This document shows, one piece after another, positions 1 to 8,210 of a DNA stretch of 40,967 bases (its first letter is position 1; every line of letters begins with the position of its first letter). The notes under the pieces were generated by a model, which saw nothing but the letters and a program-made list of their open reading frames with translations, searched no databases and had not been told where the DNA came from. The position numbers and the translations under genes were made by a program. Source of the stretch: a virus; IMG/VR virus record IMGVR_UViG_3300036768_000812, positions 1-40,967 of that record; one strand, 5' to 3'.

Positions 1-1
1 G

Positions 2-904
2 GTATTTGATTTATTGGACACACTTGATGAATCAGTTAACGGACTAGATACTGCAATTGATTCATTACAGGGAAATAAAGGTGCTGTACGTGATTTTGAA
101 AAAGAAGGTTTTATTGTTCCACCAATTCCATCTGGAGATGGTAATGGATTACCATCATCTAAAATACCACCAGAAAGATTGGCTAGTATTAGAGATGGTG
201 GAATATCTGGTAAAAGAAGGTTAATACATTGGTTTATTCCAGAATTTGGTGTTGTTAGAATGTATGTTAATCCAAACAGAATAAATTACCAATATTCTAA
301 AAGCATCAGATCAGAAAGAACTAAAGGTGGTTATTTACTACAATATTGGGGAGAAACTTTACCAAAATTAACGATAAGTGGAACTACTGGAAGTTCTGGA
401 GTAGAAGGAATAAATGTTTTATATGAAATGTATCGTGCTGAACAGTATGCTTTTGATTCTATTGGGTTATCATTAGCTGCAGCAAATGCTAACAGTAATT
501 TGGCAGATAATATTATGAATGCAGTAAATGGATCACTTGGTAATTTACAACCAGGCAGCTCTGAAGCTATTGCTGGTGGAATTGGAGCTGGTTTATTGGG
601 AAGTGTATTAGGCGCTACTAATGCATCTATAACTACTTCTAGAAATATTCCTTCATTAGCTTCATTGGCGTTTGGTGTAGAAATGTATTATCAAGGATGG
701 GTATTTAGAGGATATTTTGAAAGTATAACCATTACAGAATCAGCCGATGATTTTTTATGGAGATATGAGATTAATTTCGTTGTGACACAACGCCGAGGAT
801 ATAGAACAAATTATATGCCTTGGCATCGTAGCGCAACTTCTGGACCAAGCAACAATTCAGAAGTTGGTGGCGTGCCATTAAGCTTTAAAGGATTAAAAAG
901 GTAA
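2..904 (+). CDS. Hub-proximal baseplate/tail protein, 5'-partial
   Basis: The reading frame is open to the left edge (codons from base 2 read V-F-D-L-L-D-T-L), so the TTG at 14 is not a convincing start and the gene most likely begins outside the window. The visible part is about 300 residues. Two blocks look like small contractile-tail hub-associated proteins: one with VNPNRINYQYSKS followed by GGYLLQYWGE and an ISGTTG strand, and a C-terminal block FRGYFESITITESADDFLWRYE followed closely by FVVTQRRGYRTNYMPWH. Between them is a Gly/Ala-rich hydrophobic stretch (AIAGGIGAGLLGSVLGAT), which may be a flexible or membrane-active insert. It sits directly before the hub gene with a 3-base gap. The structural assignment rests on context and the strand pattern; the exact homologue (tail-tube initiator, LysM-type hub adaptor) is not settled. 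Confidence 0.7.
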   Translation, partial: VFDLLDTLDESVNGLDTAIDSLQGNKGAVRDFEKEGFIVPPIPSGDGNGLPSSKIPPERLASIRDGGISGKRRLIHWFIPEFGVVRMYVNPNRINYQYSKSIRSERTKGGYLLQYWGETLPKLTISGTTGSSGVEGINVLYEMYRAEQYAFDSIGLSLAAANANSNLADNIMNAVNGSLGNLQPGSSEAIAGGIGAGLLGSVLGATNASITTSRNIPSLASLAFGVEMYYQGWVFRGYFESITITESADDFLWRYEINFVVTQRRGYRTNYMPWHRSATSGPSNNSEVGGVPLSFKGLKR

Positions 905-907
905 GAT

Positions 908-3900
908 ATGGGAATTTTAGATACTCTAGTAGAAGCACTAGAAGATCAATTTGATCTTGGAGAAAATAAAAATCGTTCTCTTGATGTAATTGAAGGTGGT
1001 CAAACAAAGAGATATGCTAAACTAGGTGATTTTGCAAATAAATTTGATCAAAGTGCAGAACGAAATTATCTCGAAGAAGGATATTTACGTAAAGATTTAT
1101 TTAACGTTGATCCAAAACAGAGGGAAATACTAACTCAAGAATCAAATATAACTGTTTTAGTTAAAAAAAGAATGTTTTCTTCTTTGGCGGAAAATTTTGA
1201 TCCAACTTATATGGACAAAGAGGAAAAAATATTTTATAAGGCTTCCAGAATTTTATTTGATAATAAATGTAGACAAATAGCAGCATATGAAAAATTGTGC
1301 AAAATAGAACGCGTTACGTCTGCAGTTGGAGAAATTGATACAGCATTATTACCAATAATTATAAGTTTATTTGATGAATTATTTAGTTTGCCATCTTCTA
1401 TTTCTACAGATAGTTTATTTTCTAGAGTAGAAACTAAAGGTCGTAATGATTTAAACAAACTATCTTCAGCAATAGATCAAATTAAAAAAGCTTATATATT
1501 TTCATCTAATAGACAATATACTTCTTGGTTAAAAGACGATAAAAAATTATTTACATCTCAATTAGGAGAAGGAACTGGAGTTATTGAATTAACTAATATT
1601 AACAGGTTACGAACCACTACAACAATTTCAAGTAATGGTGGTACTTGTGATTTTGTTATTTATGATCCATATGAATTAATGGTTATTACTGAAATGGATA
1701 TTGAAAAAGCGCTTAGTGATGCTACATCAATTGCAAATAATCATTTGATTTTTAGAATGGGTAAAGAAAGTATAGATAATATAATTGCTAGAAACACAAA
1801 ATTATTAAATGATATAAGGCGTGCGCGTGGCGCCAGTGATATAACCTTTAGAGTTAACCCAGATACTTTTTTCAGTCGTAGAGTTGTGGCGATTGTTGAT
1901 GCACTTGGCGAAGAAATTAATTTTACTTATGATGCTGCTCTTGGATTGGGTGTACTAGGAATAGGAAATGGTGTACAAATAGATCCTTCTTGTTTACGTG
2001 GTGGAGCATTATTGGGAGAACAAGGATTAGATCCAAATAACAAACGTAATGATAATTTAAATTCAGAAGACAATTTATTTAAAGATATAATTGTAAATAT
2101 TTTTAACAAATTACAATTAGATTTAGGAACTAAAACAGTTAATAGAAATAGAGCTGAGGAATTAAATTATCCTAGAAGAAAATTAAGATTTAATTTTCTT
2201 GGCAAATTAATTATACAACCAATGGATCAGGTTCATATTTATATTGGATCGAAGTCTATGTTTGATAATAAAGTGCTATCTGGATTTCAAAATTCTTTAA
2301 CTGGATTAGGTTTTTTGCAAAATGCAAACAATATGTTGTATGATATTAAAAATACAGCATATTCATTATTAAATCCTTCAGGTAATATTGATTTTGAAAT
2401 GGAAAAATCAATAATTTTGGGACCAAATTTTCCTTCGTATTTATGGGGGGTGTTAAGAAATCAATTTATTAATGATCGTGGAGGATCTCATGTATTTGGA
2501 GGAATTATTACTGAAGCATCATCTAATTATTCTGATGGCAATTTTAATGTAAATATTAGTGGTGCTGATAATTTAAAATATTTGGAATTTGGATTTGTAA
2601 ATTTTAAACCATCCTCTGATGTATGGAATGGAGCCATTTATGATCCATTAACTCCATTTAAAACACGATTTGATGCTGTCTCTAGTAATTTTAAAAATCA
2701 AGCACCAGAATTATTACAGGAAAACCAGGTTTATTTAAGTAAAAATATTGGTTTATTTCGACATAAAGCTGGACCATTAGCTGGACAAATAGCTACAGAT
2801 AAAAATTACATTTCCGATGTAATTATAGATCAGAAAAAAGTTAAACGTCGAGTAATGTATATGCCAGATGGTTTAGTATATAAATGGAAAGAAGGAATTG
2901 GTACATTCGTTCAATTTGGTGATAGTTTTTCTACTAATGATCCAAATAAAAATTTATCAGGTCCGGCAATAGCTCCTCCATTGGCTGGGCAGGATGTAAT
3001 GAATTCTATTTCTTTATTAATAACTGGAACACCATATAATTATGCTACTTTTTATAAAGCAGCAAAAGATTCTGGAAATATGGTAGGCGATCCACAAAAC
3101 AAACAAAGTGTTGCAAACTCTTTTTTTACTTCTTTTAGAAATGAATTAATAAAAAGAAATATGACATGGGGTAATTTTATTCCATTTAAAAACTTAGTTG
3201 TTGATGAAGGTCAATTAAGTAAAGTATTAAATGGACAATTATCTATACTACAAAAAACATCAAATATTGATGATTTGTTGATACAATATCAAGATTTATT
3301 GTCTGACAAATTTAAAATAACTCAATATAAGAAATTAGATGAAAAACTTGGTGTAGAAAAGGTTTTAAATGAGAGTGAAAATGAAATAAATAATAAATTA
3401 CTCAAAATAAGACAAGAAATTGAATCTAATTTAGAAGCAATTAAGCTTGAGGATTCCACTAATCTTCGTTTAGTTGGAAATGATGTTTCATTTGATTATG
3501 ATGATTTTCTTAATGATAGTAAGAGTAAAAGCAACGCAAATGTATTTAAGCCAGAATTAAGAAGAAAATTAAGACGAAAAATTAATTTTCTAACTAGAAG
3601 ACTTTCTTGGCAAGTAAGAGCTAATGAAGATCGTAATTTAATGATTGTAGATGATACATATGATAAAGATTATGATATTATTGCTTTTGAAAAGGATTTG
3701 AACAATTCAATAGAATTATTTAATAGTGAATTTACAGATGTAAAACAAAAAGTTTTTGCGACCGCTCAATTATTGAATCTTGAAGTGTTTTGTGATACTC
3801 AAGGACATATAAGAGTTAGACCGCCACAATATAATAAAATGCCTAGTTCTATTTTTTATAGAATGATGCAAATGAAAGAGATGTCAGGAATTCAGTTATT

Positions 3901-5788
3901 TCCTGATTTCGTTAAAGATTTATTTACAAATCAATTACAAGGAACACTACAAAGAATTGAGGCTTTAGAAGATCTAATTAGACTAGATGTAATTATTTTA
4001 GGACAAGGAAGTGATGATGAATCAATAGAAAACTATCTTAATTCAGTAGTTGAAAATGGTGGTGGTTTTTCTTTCTTTTCTAATCAAAATGGAATTATAA
4101 CTGATATTAATAAAATAATCAATGAAGATTTATTTAAAAACCAATTAGCACAATCAATACATAATAAAGATTTTTTCTCTGTTAAAACTAGATACGACAA
4201 AACTATATCACTTTTAGCACCTGACAACGATGAAGATATAGGTTTTCGTCAAACTTCTATTAACGACGCTAATATGGAATTAATTAATAAAACAGTTGAT
4301 AGAATTCAGAAAAAAACAGGACAAAAAGTTAACATAGACGGATTTTTTATAACAAATAACATTGGTACTATTGAAGGTACATTAAAAACATTTAAAAGAC
4401 CAGATTTCGTTAAAACAAATATAGATTTGGCAGATAAAATAGGAGAAAGACAAAAACTTGCTTTAATATTAAACTATTTACTTAAAAATTATAAAGAAAT
4501 TATTGGCGGTAATTCTAATAAGAAATTATCATCACAAATAGTGTTGCCAGGAGTATTTACTAAAAATTCTAATATTCCAGAGTTTTTTGAAAATATGATT
4601 GAGGATGAATCTTATGATGATTTAGGTTTTGGTTCTGGTAGCAGATATATTATTAAAAATAGTAAAATTATTAGTTATGGTTTATCAGAAAATAAACCAG
4701 AGCATACGTCAATTACAGTAACCGGATTATTAGAACCAAATTCTTTTAAAATAAATTTACCACAAGAATTAAATACATTTGGTGGTGATGGAGGAAACGC
4801 TTTAGTTACAGCTCAAGCTGTTGATTATGATATGTGGAGAATGTATGGCATGCATACGACGCACAGTATTAAAGCGCCATTCTTAAGTAATCCTGAAACT
4901 CAAATAGCACCATATGCAGCTTCTGTATTAAGTAGATTTAGAAAAAATATTATACGTGGACGTGTCACCATAGTTGGAAACGAATATATGCAACCTGGAG
5001 AAGTAATATATTTGGAACCTCGTGGTATGTTATTTTATGTTGAAAGTGTAACTCATAATTTTACATACGATACTGAGTTTTCAACATCTTTGGAATTATC
5101 TTATGGTCATACTCCAGGTGAATATATTCCTACAGCATTTGATATCATTGGTAAAATGATTTATCATAATCGAGATACTGCCCAATTAATTAATTATAGA
5201 CATGCAAATACAGCTAATGAAGAAGAGATTGGGTGTATTATAATTAATAATAAATTAAATACATTAGATCCAGATGAATTAATATTTAATGAAAAATATA
5301 AAAAACAAAATGAGCAAGTTATAAAAAATATTTTATATACATCATTATTTAGACTTAATTCTTACGCATCACGTTCTTCTAATATTAGAGCAGTAATAGA
5401 AATAAGGGTATACCATGATGGTTCAGGTAATTTAGATACTAAATTGATATTCTCAGCTAATAGATTACGTAATATTTTAATTAACCCTTCTTCTGTTGAA
5501 CATTCAAAAGATCTTAAAAAAATGCAAGGATTCCTAGAGAAAGATAGTAAATCAAATTCTATAGTAAAACCAGTAGTACAAATAAGTATAAAAGATGATC
5601 CTGAAGGTAGATCGCCTTCTAGAAGAGCAAAAGATGCCGCTAGAAATATAGTTCAAGAAATGCAAACTAGGAATTCACCAAATAATCAATCAATAGATTT
5701 ATTTGCAAACGCAATATATACTTCAATTATAGATTGTTATATAAAATTTGAAAATATTCAACCAGATAAAGAAGGAAAATCAAGTTAA
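908..5788 (+). CDS. Giant baseplate hub protein (gpD/gp27-like)
   Basis: This 1626-residue protein carries what looks like an expanded version of the hub that joins the tail tube to the central spike. Residues about 420-560 hold the first hub-like part (FLGKLIIQPMDQVHIYIGSK, then GGIITEASSNYSDGNF and NISGADNLKYLE). Residues about 1300-1407 hold the second, with RGRVTIVGNEYMQPGEVIYL, a YVESVTHNFTYD strand and LELSYGHTPGEYIP, a pattern typical of late-control D/hub proteins. Between them lies a long, charged insertion with a probable coiled coil around residues 815-865. The C-terminal ~200 residues are lysine/serine-rich and not recognised. Hubs are usually 350-500 residues, so this one is three to four times larger. 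A start with AAGG about 6 bases upstream is supported, and the next gene's AAAGGA overlaps its stop codon, which suggests translational coupling. Confidence 0.8.
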   Translation: MGILDTLVEALEDQFDLGENKNRSLDVIEGGQTKRYAKLGDFANKFDQSAERNYLEEGYLRKDLFNVDPKQREILTQESNITVLVKKRMFSSLAENFDPTYMDKEEKIFYKASRILFDNKCRQIAAYEKLCKIERVTSAVGEIDTALLPIIISLFDELFSLPSSISTDSLFSRVETKGRNDLNKLSSAIDQIKKAYIFSSNRQYTSWLKDDKKLFTSQLGEGTGVIELTNINRLRTTTTISSNGGTCDFVIYDPYELMVITEMDIEKALSDATSIANNHLIFRMGKESIDNIIARNTKLLNDIRRARGASDITFRVNPDTFFSRRVVAIVDALGEEINFTYDAALGLGVLGIGNGVQIDPSCLRGGALLGEQGLDPNNKRNDNLNSEDNLFKDIIVNIFNKLQLDLGTKTVNRNRAEELNYPRRKLRFNFLGKLIIQPMDQVHIYIGSKSMFDNKVLSGFQNSLTGLGFLQNANNMLYDIKNTAYSLLNPSGNIDFEMEKSIILGPNFPSYLWGVLRNQFINDRGGSHVFGGIITEASSNYSDGNFNVNISGADNLKYLEFGFVNFKPSSDVWNGAIYDPLTPFKTRFDAVSSNFKNQAPELLQENQVYLSKNIGLFRHKAGPLAGQIATDKNYISDVIIDQKKVKRRVMYMPDGLVYKWKEGIGTFVQFGDSFSTNDPNKNLSGPAIAPPLAGQDVMNSISLLITGTPYNYATFYKAAKDSGNMVGDPQNKQSVANSFFTSFRNELIKRNMTWGNFIPFKNLVVDEGQLSKVLNGQLSILQKTSNIDDLLIQYQDLLSDKFKITQYKKLDEKLGVEKVLNESENEINNKLLKIRQEIESNLEAIKLEDSTNLRLVGNDVSFDYDDFLNDSKSKSNANVFKPELRRKLRRKINFLTRRLSWQVRANEDRNLMIVDDTYDKDYDIIAFEKDLNNSIELFNSEFTDVKQKVFATAQLLNLEVFCDTQGHIRVRPPQYNKMPSSIFYRMMQMKEMSGIQLFPDFVKDLFTNQLQGTLQRIEALEDLIRLDVIILGQGSDDESIENYLNSVVENGGGFSFFSNQNGIITDINKIINEDLFKNQLAQSIHNKDFFSVKTRYDKTISLLAPDNDEDIGFRQTSINDANMELINKTVDRIQKKTGQKVNIDGFFITNNIGTIEGTLKTFKRPDFVKTNIDLADKIGERQKLALILNYLLKNYKEIIGGNSNKKLSSQIVLPGVFTKNSNIPEFFENMIEDESYDDLGFGSGSRYIIKNSKIISYGLSENKPEHTSITVTGLLEPNSFKINLPQELNTFGGDGGNALVTAQAVDYDMWRMYGMHTTHSIKAPFLSNPETQIAPYAASVLSRFRKNIIRGRVTIVGNEYMQPGEVIYLEPRGMLFYVESVTHNFTYDTEFSTSLELSYGHTPGEYIPTAFDIIGKMIYHNRDTAQLINYRHANTANEEEIGCIIINNKLNTLDPDELIFNEKYKKQNEQVIKNILYTSLFRLNSYASRSSNIRAVIEIRVYHDGSGNLDTKLIFSANRLRNILINPSSVEHSKDLKKMQGFLEKDSKSNSIVKPVVQISIKDDPEGRSPSRRAKDAARNIVQEMQTRNSPNNQSIDLFANAIYTSIIDCYIKFENIQPDKEGKSS

Positions 5789-5797
5789 AGGAATATA

Positions 5798-7819
5798 ATG
5801 ACTGTTCCTGTTGGTACATTAAAACTAGCAACTGTTAGTAAATATAATCCTAAATTAGGATTATTAGAAGTTGTTCTTGATTTGTCTGGACTTAAACAGC
5901 CTAAAAAAATAAATATTCCTTTCAGTCTTTATTCATTTAATGGATTGTTTATTGGAGGAATACCAGAACCAGGCACTACTGTTGTTGTTGGACAAGGAGA
6001 AGGTGAATGGTATTTCGTATCTTTCTTGATGAAAGATACATCTAGATTGCCAGATTTAAAATCTGGTGAAATATTATTACAAGCATCTAGTAATACATCA
6101 ATAAAAATAAATAGAGATTCAACTATAAATATAGGGTCTTATTTAAATAAGATTTATATAAATACAGATAGAAATATTATAATAGATAATTTTAATAATA
6201 AATTATCTTTTACTGAAGCTTCTAGAGAAATAACAGGAATTGTTTTAAGAGATAAATCACCAAATGAAAACATTTCCAAAGAATCAAGATTAGATAATCC
6301 AAATTACGATAAATATTTAAAACCTATTGGATTAGATCCTAAATTTCCGGTTAATTCTGTTGATCGTGGTTCTATAAAGAATCCGGCATTTGTAGAGAAA
6401 AGAGAATTGATTTATGAGTTTGCTGGAACAACTACTATAGAAGATGAATTATTTGAATCTTCTTTATATGGGTCAACAAATGAAAATAAAAAAACATATC
6501 TATTGCCTAATAGAAGAAAAAATAGAACAGATACATTAAGTTTAAGTTTAGTTTCACCAAATTATTTAATTGAGACTGTTAAAGGTACAGTTGTAGATAT
6601 TTTTGGAAATATTTTAGACCTTAATCGTCAGCCAATTCCAATTGGAAACAATAATATTACGTTAAATCCTAGTGGTGAAGCAGATAAAGTTAAAGTATAT
6701 CTTAAAATTAGAGAGCTTCAAAGAAAAAGCATAGCATATCATTTTGAAATAAATGCAAGAAAAAATTTGATTGGACCTTCTGGAATACAACTTCCAGATA
6801 TTAATTCAAATGCAGATTATTCTCGCAATCGAAGTAGATTCTTTTTAGATATAGATAAAGAAGGACAATTTAAATTAAATGTTCCAGCGTCTTCAGAAAA
6901 TGGAAATATTCCACTATTAGTAAGATATGAGAATTATTCTACTTATGGTCCACAAGATGATGGAAATGTAAATAAGCATTATTTTAGAAAAGATGGTAAA
7001 GATATATTTGTTGATTCGTTTGCAAATTCAGAAAAGTCTACAATCAATATTACTGGCAATAAAGGTGTAAACGATAGTGGCACTACTATGGCTGGTATTA
7101 TTATAGAAGATGAAGATGGTAATGTTGCTCCTACAGATAGAATTATAAAAATAGGTGATAATGAACAAACAATAAGACACAATACGCCATATCATAATAT
7201 TTTAGATACTTGTTATGCAAGTCATACATCACAAGCAAATAAATATATTTCATATCAATATGAGCCATCATTTGATGTATCATCTATTCCTACCATTGAT
7301 AATATAGTTACACCGGTTATTAAAGTAAGTGGTAAGGATGCTAATGCAGGTGGTAGAAGCGGGTCTATTAATTTTGATGGTTCTTTGGAAATGAGCATTG
7401 GGGCAAACACCATAGATAGACAATCATTGTGGTTAGATACTGCTGGTGGAATTTTAGCCAATATTGGTAGAGATAGAAACAATATAAGTGCAGCTGTATC
7501 TATGGATGGTGATTTAATTTTACAAGTTGGCGGAATGGGTATAAGTAGCGATAGCAGGTTTAAAACAAAAGGTTTTAATAATGGTTGGCGTCCAGGTGCA
7601 ATTGACATAAGAGTGTTTAATGCTGGTTTTGATTGTACACTAGTTAGAATAGATAATGAGGGAATCAAAATAAGTACTCCAGGACGAATGATATTTCATT
7701 CTCAGGGGCAAATGACTTTTAGAAGTCAAGATTCAATACATCTCGATGCAGATCATATCATTATGCATAGCGGAGATCCACTGCAAAGTCCGGTATTAAA
7801 AGATGGAAGATCAAAATAA
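5798..7819 (+). CDS. Central spike protein with OB-fold (gpV/gp5-like)
   Basis: This 673-residue protein fits the membrane-piercing spike under the hub. The first ~85 residues form an OB-fold-like domain (GTLKLATVSKYNPKLGLLEV, then GGIPEPGTTVVVGQGEGEWY), as in gpV, gp5 and VgrG N-termini. Residues ~85-130 alternate short strands (ILLQASSNTSIKINRDSTINIG), as spikes do after the OB fold. The middle (~200-480) has inserted beta domains. The last ~150 residues are repetitive strands (SINFDGSLEMSIGANT, then GDLILQVGGMGISSDS) ending in SIHLDADHIIMHSGDP, whose spaced His/Asp residues could bind a metal at the tip. No lysozyme motif is visible, so unlike T4 gp5 it appears to lack an enzyme domain. 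The start has a strong AAAGGA 5 bases upstream overlapping the hub stop. Confidence 0.78.
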   Translation: MTVPVGTLKLATVSKYNPKLGLLEVVLDLSGLKQPKKINIPFSLYSFNGLFIGGIPEPGTTVVVGQGEGEWYFVSFLMKDTSRLPDLKSGEILLQASSNTSIKINRDSTINIGSYLNKIYINTDRNIIIDNFNNKLSFTEASREITGIVLRDKSPNENISKESRLDNPNYDKYLKPIGLDPKFPVNSVDRGSIKNPAFVEKRELIYEFAGTTTIEDELFESSLYGSTNENKKTYLLPNRRKNRTDTLSLSLVSPNYLIETVKGTVVDIFGNILDLNRQPIPIGNNNITLNPSGEADKVKVYLKIRELQRKSIAYHFEINARKNLIGPSGIQLPDINSNADYSRNRSRFFLDIDKEGQFKLNVPASSENGNIPLLVRYENYSTYGPQDDGNVNKHYFRKDGKDIFVDSFANSEKSTINITGNKGVNDSGTTMAGIIIEDEDGNVAPTDRIIKIGDNEQTIRHNTPYHNILDTCYASHTSQANKYISYQYEPSFDVSSIPTIDNIVTPVIKVSGKDANAGGRSGSINFDGSLEMSIGANTIDRQSLWLDTAGGILANIGRDRNNISAAVSMDGDLILQVGGMGISSDSRFKTKGFNNGWRPGAIDIRVFNAGFDCTLVRIDNEGIKISTPGRMIFHSQGQMTFRSQDSIHLDADHIIMHSGDPLQSPVLKDGRSK

Positions 7820-7833
7820 TATTTGGAGATAAA

Positions 7834-8184
7834 ATGATAAAAATTAATCAAACTGTATTAAATAAAATTAAATTGCAAGCAGAAGAAGCAGAAATTCAAG
7901 GGTTTAATAAATTAGCACAAGGTATAATTCAAGCTTTGAACGAAGATATTACAGATAATAGTGAATATTCTTTTGAAGAATTATCTAATAAAATATATTC
8001 CAGTCTATGGAAAATAGCTTTTGATGTTATTGGTTATCATAACTTAGAAAGTGTTGATGTGCAAAAACTAGACGAAACTATTACTGCATTATCATCTTCA
8101 GTTTTAACTGATATAGAGCATTCTTTGGATAAAAATGGCGATATAGGTCCAAATGAACCAATGTTGCCTGGTGAGATTAAATAA
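7834..8184 (+). CDS. Small helical protein of the baseplate cluster, unknown function
   Basis: This 116-residue, acidic, probably all-helical protein is not recognised. It begins MIKINQTVLNKIKLQAEEAE and ends in a proline-containing tail (GPNEPMLPGEIK). There is no signal peptide or membrane segment. It lies between the spike and the hydrophobic 851-residue protein, with GGAG (7825-7828) about 5 bases before the ATG, so it is clearly a translated member of the baseplate operon. Its size and position would fit a chaperone for the spike or the following hydrophobic protein, or a minor structural component. This is inference from position only. Confidence 0.75.
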   Translation: MIKINQTVLNKIKLQAEEAEIQGFNKLAQGIIQALNEDITDNSEYSFEELSNKIYSSLWKIAFDVIGYHNLESVDVQKLDETITALSSSVLTDIEHSLDKNGDIGPNEPMLPGEIK

Positions 8185-8210
8185 TATTTCAATGATATAT
8201 AATATTTACA

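Noticed and set aside
14-904. TTG at 14 as start of the first gene
   Set aside because: The frame stays open to the window edge and no ribosome binding site precedes the TTG, so the gene is treated as 5'-partial.
7255-7668. 137-residue open frame on the minus strand
   Set aside because: It overlaps the well-supported spike gene, has no ribosome binding site and shows no family-like sequence; a shadow.
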